Source: Deltaproteobacteria bacterium (GTDB taxonomy: Bacteria; JAMCPX01). From it: a stretch of 20,240 nt of DNA. Below are positions 5,775-14,220 of the stretch, one piece after another. Each line of letters starts with the position of its first letter. The first letter of the stretch is position 1. Both the position numbers and the translations under genes were made by a program. Where the stretch lies: assembly GCA_023489065.1 (NCBI GenBank), contig JAMDCL010000046.1, positions 1 through 20,240 on the forward strand. The letters run 5' to 3'. Under the pieces are notes generated by a model. It was not told the origin of the DNA, did no database searches, and saw nothing but the letters and a program-made list of their open reading frames with translations.

Positions 5775-8281
5775 GGGAACTCTTGCCGTATGTAAGACGG
5801 CCCGGCAGATATATAGGCCCGGAGCCGAATGCCGTTGTAAAACAGCATGACACCGTAAAACTGAAGACCGCACTGGTCTATCCGGACCTCTACGAGATCG
5901 GGATTGCAAACCTCGGCCTCAGAATACTCTATGAATTGATCAACAGGCTTCCCTACGCACTCGCAGAAAGGGCATACAGTCCCGGCAGCGATATGGAAGC
6001 AGTTATGTCCAGGTACAATGCAAAACTGACAACCATAGAGTCGGACACCCCGCTCGATACCTTCGATATCATAGGTATTACACTGCAAACCGAGCTCAAT
6101 TATGCAAACGCGATCAATATCTTAAAACTTGCAGGCCTGCCCTTGCGTGCAGACGATCGCACGGCCGCCTTCCCTCTCGTTATCGGCGGGGGCAGCTGCG
6201 CTTTCAATCCGGAACCCGTTGCGGATTTTTTTGATGCGTTCGTCGTCGGCGACGGAGAAGTGGTCATACAGGAAATCATAGATACGCTCATACTCTGCAA
6301 GGAAGATCGCGCGCCGAAACAGGAATGCCTGAAAAGGATCGCTTCGATACGCGGTGTTTACGTGCCGGGGCTGTACCGGCAGGTCGAGGATGCTGCCGGC
6401 AGTTTCAAGGGCATGGTACCGGTCGATGCGTCCGTACCTTCCGTCACCAGGGCGGTACTGCCGGATATAAAGACGGCCGCCGTAAAAAATACCATCGTCC
6501 CCCTTATAAAACCCATCCATGACAGGCTTGTCGTTGAGATAGCGCGCGGATGCACCAAGGGCTGCAGGTTCTGTCAGGCCGGCATGATCTACAGGCCTGT
6601 ACGGGAAAAAGACATGGACGCCGTTATGCAGGAGATCAAACAAAACATCGGTGCCTCGGGGTTTTCGGACATAAGCCTTCTCTCCCTCAGTGCGGGGGAC
6701 TACACGCACATACTTTCGCTGTTGAAATCATTCATGGCAGAGTTCGGGGATGACCGCTGCTCCCTGTCATTGCCTTCGTTACGCATCGATTCTGTTACCG
6801 GTCAGATGCTGGACCAAATCAGACAGGTCAGGAAAACGGGCTTTACCGTGGCGATAGAAGCCGGGACGCAGGGTTTAAGAAACAAAATAAACAAGAATAT
6901 TACCGAGGAGGAGATACTGGCGAGCGTGGAACTGGCGGCAAAGATGGGATGGCAGACCATAAAACTGTACTTTATGCTCGGCCTCCCGTTTGAAACGGAC
7001 GACGATGTAATAGGCATGGGTGAACTGATAAAGCGTATCCATACTGCTGTAAGAAAGTACAACAAGCGAACCAGGATAAATGCCAGTATCTCTGCATTTA
7101 TCCCAAAGCCCCATACACCATTCCAGTGGGCCGCAATGATTACCCCCGAGGCATTTCAAGCAAAACTCTCGATAGTTAAAACCGCCGTCAGGAACACCGG
7201 CGTTACGGTGAAGCACCAATTGCCGGAGATCAGTGCCGTTGAAGCTGTGCTTGCACGGGGTGACCGCAGAATTGGGGCCGTCATTGAAGGAATTGTCCGG
7301 CACGGAATTACTGCTGACAGCTCCGAAACAGGGTTTGACTATCAGATTTGGTTCGATACCCTGCGGGAAAAAGGATTCTCTTTGTCCGCACTTCTCGGGC
7401 AAAAGGACCCGAACGATCCCCTGCCGTGGGACCATATCAACACCTTCATACCCAAATCCTTCCTGCTCGAGGAATACCGGAAGGCGGATTCCGGTATACG
7501 GACACCGGACTGTTTCACCGGGGCATGTTCGGACTGCGGCGTTTGTGATTTCAGGTCCATAGAACCCGTGCATGCGCAGAACGGACTGATAAAACAGCAG
7601 CACACCGAAAACCGGGAGGACACGAGCCGGTGGACAACGACGATCCGCGTCAAATATACCAAGGAAGGGTTGATACGGTTCTTAGGCCATCTCGAGCTCA
7701 TCGATTTTTTATTGCATCTCCTCCATAGATCCGGATTGCCCCTGGCCTATACAAAAGGGTTCCACCCAAAGCCCGTTGTATCGTTCAGCGATCCCCTGCC
7801 CCTCGGAATCGAGAGCACAGCGGAGTATATCGACATCAAACTCTTCAGCGATGCAAGCGCCGAAGCGTCCCTACAGACCCTCAAAACGATGGATTATGAC
7901 GGCTTGAGATTCTTGGACGCCGTTACGCTTCCCTACGGCAGCAAACCGGTCAACAGTACAACGAAGGCAATACACTATGCAATGGACCTTGCTGCAATCA
8001 AAAGCTGTACCTTGTCTGCTATCGGCACTTCACTCGATCTCCTCGTGAACAGTGAGAAATTCATGGTTCCGTCGGAAAAGAAGGCCGGCGGGCTCGATGT
8101 AAGACCTTTTATAGACATCCTGAGGATAGATCCCGGCGGCAGGCTTATCCTCGTGATAAGAAGCCGGAACAACAGGATAATCGGCCCCCTCGATATTATT
8201 GAAAAAGGACTTGGAATACCGTATCATGAGATCATTGAAGCACCTCTAAAAAAGGTTAAAGTGGATTTCGAAAATGAATGA
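5771..8281 (+). CDS. Radical SAM protein fused to a DUF2344 domain
   Basis: 836 residues. Residues 1-235 resemble the B12-binding-like N-terminal part of the TIGR03960 radical SAM family. The radical SAM core starts near 250 with Cys261, Cys265 and Cys268 (CTKGCRFC), the CxxxCxxC ligands of the 4Fe-4S cluster. A second cysteine set, Cys581, Cys586, Cys589 and Cys592 (C-x4-C-x2-C-x2-C), lies just before the C-terminal domain; a similar set is usual in this family and may hold a metal. From about 622 the protein matches DUF2344 (TIGR03936), with RFLGHLELIDFL and GFHPKPVVSF. The fused form is known in several phyla. The reaction is unknown; in many genomes the pair lies beside RNase G, hinting at RNA modification, but that neighbour is absent here. 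It overlaps lpxH by four bases and the next gene by eight. Confidence 0.92.
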   Translation: MRELLPYVRRPGRYIGPEPNAVVKQHDTVKLKTALVYPDLYEIGIANLGLRILYELINRLPYALAERAYSPGSDMEAVMSRYNAKLTTIESDTPLDTFDIIGITLQTELNYANAINILKLAGLPLRADDRTAAFPLVIGGGSCAFNPEPVADFFDAFVVGDGEVVIQEIIDTLILCKEDRAPKQECLKRIASIRGVYVPGLYRQVEDAAGSFKGMVPVDASVPSVTRAVLPDIKTAAVKNTIVPLIKPIHDRLVVEIARGCTKGCRFCQAGMIYRPVREKDMDAVMQEIKQNIGASGFSDISLLSLSAGDYTHILSLLKSFMAEFGDDRCSLSLPSLRIDSVTGQMLDQIRQVRKTGFTVAIEAGTQGLRNKINKNITEEEILASVELAAKMGWQTIKLYFMLGLPFETDDDVIGMGELIKRIHTAVRKYNKRTRINASISAFIPKPHTPFQWAAMITPEAFQAKLSIVKTAVRNTGVTVKHQLPEISAVEAVLARGDRRIGAVIEGIVRHGITADSSETGFDYQIWFDTLREKGFSLSALLGQKDPNDPLPWDHINTFIPKSFLLEEYRKADSGIRTPDCFTGACSDCGVCDFRSIEPVHAQNGLIKQQHTENREDTSRWTTTIRVKYTKEGLIRFLGHLELIDFLLHLLHRSGLPLAYTKGFHPKPVVSFSDPLPLGIESTAEYIDIKLFSDASAEASLQTLKTMDYDGLRFLDAVTLPYGSKPVNSTTKAIHYAMDLAAIKSCTLSAIGTSLDLLVNSEKFMVPSEKKAGGLDVRPFIDILRIDPGGRLILVIRSRNNRIIGPLDIIEKGLGIPYHEIIEAPLKKVKVDFENE

Positions 8282-10607
8282 AAACAAACTTCTCATTAAA
8301 CATTCCGATACATTTTTCAGCAGGCTTGATTCTATAGCTACAGCAAGCCTTATGCTGATGCTGCTGGCAGTTCCGCTTGCATTTTATAAAAATGAGTTCA
8401 TCTGGATCAAGGTCTTCGTCATCTATCTCCTGTTCTGGCCGATCCTTATTGTTTATTTCTTGAAATCCATGGTCCACCAGAGTGTCGATTTCTTCTATAC
8501 CCCGGTGATGATACCGGTACTGCTCCTCGATATTATTGCATGCCTGTCTTCCTTTCATGCCTATAACTCTTATTTGTCGCTGCAGGTGCTTGTCAAACAG
8601 ATAGCCTATCAGATGCCGTTCTTTTTATTCATCTACTATGCAAAAGACATTAAAATGCGGACCATGATTATCATAGTATCCGCCATTGCTGTCATCGTGA
8701 GTATCTACGGCATAGCACAGTTCTTACACGTTATCGCTCCGCCCCTGGATCCGTGGGGAAGGCCCAATCCCGCAAGTACCATGGGGCTCACCAACTTCAC
8801 GACGGATTATCTCGTCATGGTCATACCATTCATGTTGTCAGCCTTTTTTTCCGAGCACGGAAAAGGATACGTGAAGTACGGGGCATATGCCGGTATCATC
8901 CTGTCTCTCGCATATATCATTATCGGCAAGAACCGGGCCGGATGGATCGCCGCAGTGTCTTCGCTTCTTCTCTATGCACTCGCATTCGTTTTCTTTAAGA
9001 TCCATAAGCATGTGGACGGGGCTGCAAAAAGATTGCTGCTGTATACGGGTATCGCTGCAATAATCTTCATGGGATTCGGATTAGGTTTTACAAAAACAGG
9101 CGCAGTGCTTGTCCAGAGAGGCGAGAGCATTTTCAGTAAAGACTATCCCTCCAACGCATTCAGGCTGCTTGTATGGAAAAGTACCTTCAAGGGAATAAAA
9201 GACAACCCTGTTTTCGGCGTTGGAATCGGCAATTATCAGATCAACATACCACTGTATGAGGTCGGCGCCTTAAAAACGACGGATTGGAAAGAATTACGAT
9301 ACCTGAACGACGCACACAACGAATATATTCAGATACTCTTTGAACTGGGAATTGCGGGACTTCTGCTTTTTCTGTGGTTTCTTGGGGAACTATTCGTTGT
9401 CGGTATCAGAAGTCTCAAAGATTCAAGGGACGACACGGACGATCTGCTGTGGAACACAGCGCTGCTTTCGGGCATCGTTGGAGCACTGATAACCGCTTTC
9501 TTTACCTTTAATCTCGAAAATCCGGCATCAGCCATGCTGTTCTGGGTCTTTGCAGGACTCATTGTCGGTAAACGGAAGTACCGTCATTTCGAAGATGAAT
9601 ACGGTTTTGTATCCGTCCTTAAGAAATTGTCCGGTTTTAAATGGAGATGGAAGTATGATTTCGAGATCGCTCTCAACAATAATTTACCCCTGACAATCGT
9701 CTTTGTTATCGTGTTTCTTATTACCGTGATACTGCTCGGGGATCTTACGTCCTTCTCGCAGAAGCAGACTGCTGCCCACATCTATACCATGGAGGCAGAA
9801 ACGTTCCTGGATTTAAAGATGCCAAAAAAAGCGGTAAAAATCATAGCAAAGGCCAACGCGCTGTCGAAGAATGATTATATGATACTGTATACCCTCGCCC
9901 GGGCGGAAGCGGGGAGTCTCGATACTGCGGACGCTATCGTGGATGCAAAGAAGGTCATAAGCTTAGCACCTTATTTTTTCTACGGGCACAAACTGCTCGG
10001 ATTCCTCTATTACAACAAAGACAATTATGCCGGGGCAATCAACGAATTCAATACCTCCGTCGATCTCATGCCGCTGTCCATAACGGAGGTCGGCCCTTAT
10101 CTCGTCAGTTCTTACCTCAGTACAAACGAAGTCGATAATGCGATATCCCTCGCGACAAACCTTCTTAAGAACGACCCGCAGCACGAGGTTTATACGTTCC
10201 TGCTTGGCACGGCCTTTTATATGAAAGGCGATTATCCCGATGCATTGAAATATCTGAAAGAGGCGGTAAAAAAAGACCCCACGGATTTCAATGCAACGCT
10301 CAATCTTACGGAATGTCTTGAAAAGACGAATGATTATAAAGACGCATTGGTTTATGCAGTACAGCTGACGAAGATCGCAGCGGACAATCCTGTTGCCTGG
10401 TACACGCTTGCAAGGAGTTCCATGCTGCTGCACGATGAAGCAGGTGCCTTCGATGCACTCGCCAGATTGTTCAAGATCAATCCATCGTACAAGATGACCG
10501 TTGTGAATGATAGTGTCTTCTCAAAGCTGCTCGGGAAACCCCGCATGAAAGAACTGCTCACCGGAAAGGTATTCGTCTTTCAGCCCGCGAAAAGAAAGAG
10601 CAAGTGA
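8274..10607 (+). CDS. O-antigen ligase / polymerase-like membrane protein with C-terminal TPRs
   Basis: 777 residues. Residues 20-435 contain about ten or more hydrophobic helices. The Wzy_C ligase region is visible: Arg221 in GKNRAGWIA, then LLVWKSTFKGIKDNPVFGVGIGNYQ (split here as residues 298-322) and DAHNEYIQILFELGIAG with His348. Such proteins join glycan chains to lipid A core or another acceptor on the periplasmic side. A further helix at about 472-489 leads to a soluble C-terminal part (500-760) with several TPR-like repeats, for example GHKLLGFLYYNKDNYAGAIN and VYTFLLGTAFYMKGDYPDAL. TPR-tailed forms are known and may recruit partners. The start at 8274 overlaps the radical SAM stop, and the lpxH neighbourhood supports a lipopolysaccharide role. 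Polymerase and protein-glycosylating relatives cannot be excluded. Confidence 0.85.
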   Translation: MNENKLLIKHSDTFFSRLDSIATASLMLMLLAVPLAFYKNEFIWIKVFVIYLLFWPILIVYFLKSMVHQSVDFFYTPVMIPVLLLDIIACLSSFHAYNSYLSLQVLVKQIAYQMPFFLFIYYAKDIKMRTMIIIVSAIAVIVSIYGIAQFLHVIAPPLDPWGRPNPASTMGLTNFTTDYLVMVIPFMLSAFFSEHGKGYVKYGAYAGIILSLAYIIIGKNRAGWIAAVSSLLLYALAFVFFKIHKHVDGAAKRLLLYTGIAAIIFMGFGLGFTKTGAVLVQRGESIFSKDYPSNAFRLLVWKSTFKGIKDNPVFGVGIGNYQINIPLYEVGALKTTDWKELRYLNDAHNEYIQILFELGIAGLLLFLWFLGELFVVGIRSLKDSRDDTDDLLWNTALLSGIVGALITAFFTFNLENPASAMLFWVFAGLIVGKRKYRHFEDEYGFVSVLKKLSGFKWRWKYDFEIALNNNLPLTIVFVIVFLITVILLGDLTSFSQKQTAAHIYTMEAETFLDLKMPKKAVKIIAKANALSKNDYMILYTLARAEAGSLDTADAIVDAKKVISLAPYFFYGHKLLGFLYYNKDNYAGAINEFNTSVDLMPLSITEVGPYLVSSYLSTNEVDNAISLATNLLKNDPQHEVYTFLLGTAFYMKGDYPDALKYLKEAVKKDPTDFNATLNLTECLEKTNDYKDALVYAVQLTKIAADNPVAWYTLARSSMLLHDEAGAFDALARLFKINPSYKMTVVNDSVFSKLLGKPRMKELLTGKVFVFQPAKRKSK

Positions 10608-10675
10608 CATTGCATTCCGGCAGATACCCGGCTATCCCCTCTCTCCTGCATACCGGACACTGAGTTGACCCATTT

Positions 10676-11155
10676 CTAATGGGATGTGGTTGCAGCCTTC
10701 TTAGCCGGAGTTGCCGCCGGTGTCACATTGATTGTCTTGCTTGTGACCAATGCCGTCCCTATACCGTGTTCATACACCATCCTGCCGCCGTAACTTGCTC
10801 CGAACCCGATGATACCCGCCGCCAGAGCAAACAAGACCAATCGTACAATCCGGTACCTGTTCTTCATGACCAATGTCCATAGCGCGGCGGCGATGGCAAT
10901 GGAACCACCTGTACCCTCCAAATCCCCGTGGATATCGATGAGATGATTGACCGCTGCAGGATGCGGAACACTGTCCCCTGCCAGCGAACCTGTTATCAAT
11001 GTTGCTATTGCAGCCAGGGCGGCAATAACGATAAGGTTGGTAGACGTTGTATCGAACGCGTCCCGCTTGAACAGCCAGTACAGTACCTCGAACAGTAGTG
11101 CACTCAAGGTCAAAGCTATAGGGAAATGGACAAACAATGGGTGTATGTTTTGCAT
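10676..11155 (-). CDS. DUF2231-type four-helix membrane protein
   Basis: 159 residues. It opens with NIHPLFVHFPIALTLSALLF, the hallmark of the DUF2231 family, and has four hydrophobic helices (about 8-29, 39-59, 84-98 and 104-122). Histidines at 5, 10, 65, 71, 76 and 130, and the GGRMVYEHGIG motif near 123-133, match conserved family positions; they could bind a metal or haem, but that is inference. The tail (135-159) is Ala/Thr/Lys rich and probably disordered. A strong Shine-Dalgarno (AAGGAGG on the minus strand) lies just upstream. It converges with the O-antigen-ligase-like gene, 68 bases apart with no clear terminator, and is divergent from the YdeI-like gene. Confidence 0.85.
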   Translation of the reverse strand: MQNIHPLFVHFPIALTLSALLFEVLYWLFKRDAFDTTSTNLIVIAALAAIATLITGSLAGDSVPHPAAVNHLIDIHGDLEGTGGSIAIAAALWTLVMKNRYRIVRLVLFALAAGIIGFGASYGGRMVYEHGIGTALVTSKTINVTPAATPAKKAATTSH

Positions 11156-11239
11156 AGGGCCCTCCTTTATCGGCTTTCATACCACATTTACTCCTTTATT
11201 CAAAGACAGAACGTGACGGGCTCCGCGCTCTCCCTTTAC

Positions 11240-11265
11240 GCAGGGAAATGCATTTACCTCCCTGC
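11240..11265. other. Hairpin in the divergent intergenic region
   Basis: GCAGGGA (11240-11246) pairs with TCCCTGC (11259-11265). Inside lies a perfect 10-base palindrome, AAATGCATTT (11246-11255). An overlapping weaker stem, TCCCT (11231-11235) with AGGGA (11242-11246), would exclude the first. This is the main structure in the 266-base gap between the two divergent genes. It may be an operator or a leader structure, but no protein partner or riboswitch class was recognised. Confidence 0.35.
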
Positions 11266-11331
11266 CTTGTTCAGCCTTGCCTACGATTCTTTCCGACGGT
11301 AGTGTGCGGGATTTTCTATCAAATTACCCTC

Positions 11332-11360
11332 TTGACAACTCAGGTATGGTAACTTAGCTT
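11332..11360 (+). promoter_or_regulatory. Probable promoter of the YdeI-like gene
   Basis: TTGACA (11332-11337), a 17-base spacer and TAGCTT (11355-11360). It would give a leader of about 55 bases before the start at 11422. The -35 is a perfect match to the sigma-70 consensus; the -10 is weak. Confidence 0.45.
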
Positions 11361-11421
11361 GAGAATAGATCGATCCGTGCAATGAATCGTGGGGTAAAAC
11401 CATGTCGAGGAGTGACAATAC

Positions 11422-12009
11422 ATGAATACAATGAATCCCGAGGTCGATGTGTTTTTAAGGAAAGCAAAGAAGTGGCGGAAAGAATTTGAGAAACTGAGAA
11501 CGATCGTTCTCGACTGTCGACTGACTGAAGAATTGAAGTGGCGTCACCCGTGTTACACGTACCAGGACAAGAACATCGTTCTCATTCATGGATTTAAAGA
11601 ATACTGTGCGCTTTTGTTTTTCAAAGGCGCCCTGTTACGCGATAAGAAGGGTATTTTAATCCGGCAAACGGAGAATGTTCAGGCGGCACGCCAGATACGG
11701 TTCACCGATGTACGGCAAATCGTTGAGATGGAAATTATGTTGAAGGCCTATATCAAAGAAGCTGTTGAAGTGGAAAAAGCCGGTTTGAAGGTGCATTTAA
11801 AAGAGACATCTGAATACAAAATCCCCGAGGAATTCCGGAACAAATTGGATAAAAACCCTGCCCTGAAAACCGCTTTTGAGGCATTGACGCCGGGACGGCA
11901 AAGAGCATACATATTTTATTTTTCTTCACCCAAACAAGCCAAAACCCGGGAATCGAGGGTCGAGAAATATATGCAGCAAATTCTCAAAGGAAAGGGATTG
12001 AACGATTAG
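11422..12009 (+). CDS. YdeI/OmpD-associated (OmdA) family protein
   Basis: 195 residues, cytoplasmic, no signal peptide. The N-terminal part (about 8-112) is a DUF1801-type domain, with ELKWRHPCYTY at 37-47 and ALLFFKGALLRDKKGIL at 63-79. The C-terminal part (about 133-195) is an OmdA-type domain ending AYIFYFSSPKQAKTRESRVEKY, with the conserved Lys/Arg-rich motif at 171-182. Relatives occur in many bacteria and have been linked to bacteriocin or peptide tolerance, but the biochemical role is not settled. GAGGAG at 11407-11412 supports the start at 11422; another Met lies three codons on. It stands alone with its own promoter, and a long palindrome-rich spacer follows. Confidence 0.85.
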   Translation: MNTMNPEVDVFLRKAKKWRKEFEKLRTIVLDCRLTEELKWRHPCYTYQDKNIVLIHGFKEYCALLFFKGALLRDKKGILIRQTENVQAARQIRFTDVRQIVEMEIMLKAYIKEAVEVEKAGLKVHLKETSEYKIPEEFRNKLDKNPALKTAFEALTPGRQRAYIFYFSSPKQAKTRESRVEKYMQQILKGKGLND

Positions 12010-12034
12010 TACAGCTGCCCCAGAATCTTAAATT

Positions 12035-12221
12035 CCCCTTTTGTAAAGGGGTGTCCCGCCAACGGCGGGAACGGGGTATTGTTTCTTTCCTCAGCCATTC
12101 CGCACTTTTTATTTCCCTCCCTTGACGGGAGGGACGAAGGGAGGGGGATCCACTCTTCTTCCCCTCACCTAAGAGCCTCAATATTTAAGTCTCGTTTCAG
12201 CCCGCCCCCAGATAAGGGGGC
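12035..12221. repeat. Cluster of GC-rich palindromes in non-coding DNA
   Basis: Four stem-loops occur within about 190 bases. CCCCTTT/AAAGGGG is at 12035-12051. TCCCGCC/GGCGGGA, around AAC, is at 12054-12070. CCCTCCC/GGGAGGG is at 12115-12133, with a second matching GGGAGGG at 12139-12145. GCCCCC/GGGGGC is at 12204-12221. Clusters of this style are common as dispersed non-coding repeats in environmental genomes, where they often yield spurious short proteins rich in SPSL and SRQG. None is followed by a clear T tract. They may terminate the YdeI-like messenger or be a decayed mobile palindrome. Confidence 0.6.
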
Positions 12222-12524
12222 CATGGGGGTTTGGTTATGAACCAACCTATCCAAAGTCCGTGACTGCCCCTTTCCTCCCGGGATCTTGTAACGTGCAGCC
12301 CTGCCCTCAATTCTTTTCAAGGCAAAAACTATTTTCATCATATCACCAGCAGGGGAATAGCCATCCTAAGATAGGTATCAATGAGAAAGGCCGCCGCTCG
12401 TTTGGAGAAGCAAATGAATAAAGACAAGGGATAATAAAAGGAGATCGATGGCTATTTCACATTTCAAGGATTGACCCCGTTGCGTTCCATGTCAAATACT
12501 GCCCCCTCGTTTTATCTATTCCGT
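12222..12524. other. Non-coding spacer without a recognised gene
   Basis: No open frame of gene quality is seen on either strand, and no RNA gene was recognised. It holds one strong Shine-Dalgarno-like sequence (AAGGAG, 12438-12443) before an eight-codon frame at 12448-12474. It also holds a 10-base inverted repeat, AATAGCCATC at 12356-12365 and GATGGCTATT at 12447-12456, whose right copy covers the ATG of that frame. Confidence 0.5.
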
Positions 12525-12553
12525 TTGAAAGTAGTATCATTGTATGTTAAAAT
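12525..12553 (+). promoter_or_regulatory. Probable promoter of the DUF1571 gene
   Basis: TTGAAA (12525-12530), a 17-base spacer and TAAAAT (12548-12553); an overlapping TATAAT is at 12553-12558. Transcription would begin near 12560. The in-frame ATG at 12544 would then lie upstream of the messenger, which supports the translation start at 12580. Confidence 0.65.
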
Positions 12554-12579
12554 ATAATTCAATTATGAAGAGAGGGGCA

Positions 12580-13380
12580 ATGAGCTGTTCAAAGCCAGTT
12601 CAATACATACTGTTGTCTGCGGTTTGTATATCGTTCTGCTTTGCCGTACACAAAGCCTTCGGTGAAGATATCTTACAACATCCGGCCAATGTTCCAAAGA
12701 TCAGCACGGCACAGGCCATCATGAACGATGTCGTAATCAACCTGCTGAAAAAGGACATAGCGTCATTAAAAAAGTTAAAGAGCTACCATTGTACTTTCAT
12801 AAAACAGGAAATGTTCGACAACAAGCTCAACCATGAAGAGACCATAGACTATTATTACAAGGCGCCGTGTATGATTTATATGAAATGGACGAACAAGCAG
12901 GAAAAGGGGCTCACGGCAGTGTACGACTGCAAAAAAGACAAAGGCCATTTTTTCGCAAAAGACAGCGGACTTGCTGGAAGTCTCGGATTCATGAAATTCA
13001 GATTGAACAGCACATTTGTGAAGGTTTTTCATCCAAACCACTGGCAGATAAACCAATCGGACATCATTTTCATATCGGAAATGATCCTGGACCAGATGGA
13101 GGATTCCATAGAAACAGGTCAGTTTCTGTTGAGTTCGATCAAAGTGACACACGATAGTGATGCCGGTGCGGACACCCTCAGGTTCGACGCCTTTCTTTCC
13201 GACAAACCGGTCAACGGAATCCTGTACAAAAAAGCTTCTCTGTGGGTCGATTCGAACACGCTGATACCGGTAAAGTTTATGCTGTATAATTTCAAGGATG
13301 AACTCTACGAGCGTTATGTGCTGAAAAACATAGAACTTAATGTTGACATACCTCAGAGCCTCTTTGCTGCCGTAAAGTAA
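12580..13380 (+). CDS. Exported DUF1571 / LolA-like protein
   Basis: 266 residues. The start at 12580 is chosen because AGAGGGG (12571-12577) lies just ahead and the predicted transcript begins near 12560; ATGs at 12544 and 12565 lack a ribosome site. The N terminus is a signal peptide: hydrophobic residues at about 7-23, then AFG before Glu29, a reasonable signal peptidase I site. The mature part resembles DUF1571, a fold related to the lipoprotein carriers LolA and LolB: YHCTFIKQEM near 72-81, the stretch ending APCMIYMKW, then a series of beta strands, and VDSNTLIPVKFMLYN near the C terminus. It probably binds a lipid or lipoprotein in the periplasm, but the ligand is inference. The next gene, 107 bases on, encodes an SCP2-type lipid-binding protein, which fits a lipid theme. 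Confidence 0.75.
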   Translation: MSCSKPVQYILLSAVCISFCFAVHKAFGEDILQHPANVPKISTAQAIMNDVVINLLKKDIASLKKLKSYHCTFIKQEMFDNKLNHEETIDYYYKAPCMIYMKWTNKQEKGLTAVYDCKKDKGHFFAKDSGLAGSLGFMKFRLNSTFVKVFHPNHWQINQSDIIFISEMILDQMEDSIETGQFLLSSIKVTHDSDAGADTLRFDAFLSDKPVNGILYKKASLWVDSNTLIPVKFMLYNFKDELYERYVLKNIELNVDIPQSLFAAVK

Positions 13381-13427
13381 AATGGATTAGCTTTGTGCAA
13401 ACTCCGATTGAACTGTTATCCGAATAC

Positions 13428-13443
13428 TTGACATTTTTGTCAA
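13428..13443. promoter_or_regulatory. Inverted repeat covering a -35 element
   Basis: TTGACA (13428-13433) is repeated as its reverse complement TGTCAA (13438-13443) across four T residues. The left half is a perfect -35 box. TAGTAA follows at 17 bases (13451-13456), a poor -10. The symmetry suggests a repressor or activator site over the promoter of the SCP2-type gene. Confidence 0.4.
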
Positions 13444-13487
13444 ATACAAATAGTAATGTTAACACCATCACCTTAAGGAGGAATACC

Positions 13488-14078
13488 ATGATGAACGGCA
13501 ATGACGTCCAATGGGACATAAGCGTAAACAAGTTTTTTGAAGAAGTTGTGCCGCAGATATTCAGCGACGAACTGAAGAACCATCCTGTCCAGGATATGGA
13601 GGGCCTCGATTTCAAACTGCAATTCAAAATCACCGGAGAAAACACCGTGACCTACGGGATCGTTGTAAAGAACGGTATCGACCTGAAGGTAATACCGAAC
13701 GGCATTCCCGACCCCCAGATAAACATTGAATTAAACGAGAAAGACTGGCGTGACTCGATAACCGGGAAAGAGGGCGGGAACGCAGTGATGGGCATGTTCT
13801 TTAACCCCGCCATGTTGAACAAAAGCAAGTATAACTCCCTGCTCGGGGTAAAAGGTGTCCTGAACCTCGCGTTGGCAAAGGAATCGGGTGAATTGTTCAA
13901 TGCGAAGCTGCAATTCAATAATGCAAATCTGCCTGCAAGCACGATCAAAATGAAGGCATCCGAATACTCGGCAATGCTCGACGGCCAGATTAACCCGGTC
14001 ATGGCATTCATGTCGGGTAAGATGAAGATCAGCGGGGACATGGGTCTGGCGCTGAAACTCCAGATGTTCATCAAATAA
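13488..14078 (+). CDS. SCP2-type sterol/lipid-binding domain protein
   Basis: 196 residues, no signal peptide. The start at 13488 has an ideal AAGGAGG (13475-13481) six bases ahead; the open frame continues upstream to 13395 but without a ribosome site. The C-terminal half carries the SCP2 signature: an acidic DGQINP turn at 165-170, then VMAFMSGKMKISGDMGLALK, preceded by the strand-rich FKLQFKITGENTVTYGI (about 42-58). SCP2 domains form a hydrophobic tunnel for acyl chains or acyl-CoA. Bacterial single-domain forms are of unknown function, probably cytoplasmic lipid carriers. It appears to have its own promoter with an inverted repeat at the -35. The gene ends facing the minus-strand genes 142 bases away. 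Confidence 0.85.
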   Translation: MMNGNDVQWDISVNKFFEEVVPQIFSDELKNHPVQDMEGLDFKLQFKITGENTVTYGIVVKNGIDLKVIPNGIPDPQINIELNEKDWRDSITGKEGGNAVMGMFFNPAMLNKSKYNSLLGVKGVLNLALAKESGELFNAKLQFNNANLPASTIKMKASEYSAMLDGQINPVMAFMSGKMKISGDMGLALKLQMFIK

Positions 14079-14220
14079 AAAGTACGGTTAAAACAGGGAG
14101 GCATCCCTTGAAATGTGATCTGATATGCCGGTGAAGACACGGCACACTATTTGTCCTTTTTAGTCCTTACTCTGTCATCGTGGCCGATTTTGCCTTACTT
14201 TAAGGAAGAATACAAATTTA

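Noticed and set aside
6875..7603. Long minus-strand open frame (242 codons) inside the radical SAM gene
   Set aside because: It is antisense to a well-supported gene and its product has no recognisable motif. It results from codon bias of the opposite strand, as do the frames at 6122-6709 and 9963-10433.
10669..10683. Bidirectional terminator between the ligase-like gene and the DUF2231 gene
   Set aside because: The only stem (CCCATT/AATGGG) is short, covers the stop codon of the minus-strand gene and has no T run.
11161..11195. Six-codon upstream frame (MWYESR) before the DUF2231 gene on the minus strand
   Set aside because: Its Shine-Dalgarno lies only three bases from the ATG, too close for efficient initiation, so chance is more likely.
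12035..12145. CRISPR array
   Set aside because: The palindromes differ from each other and there are no regular direct repeats with spacers.
11984..12181. Minus-strand 65-codon frame in the palindrome cluster
   Set aside because: Its product (SPSLRPSRQGRE type) is the kind of spurious protein that such palindromic repeats produce; no support as a gene.
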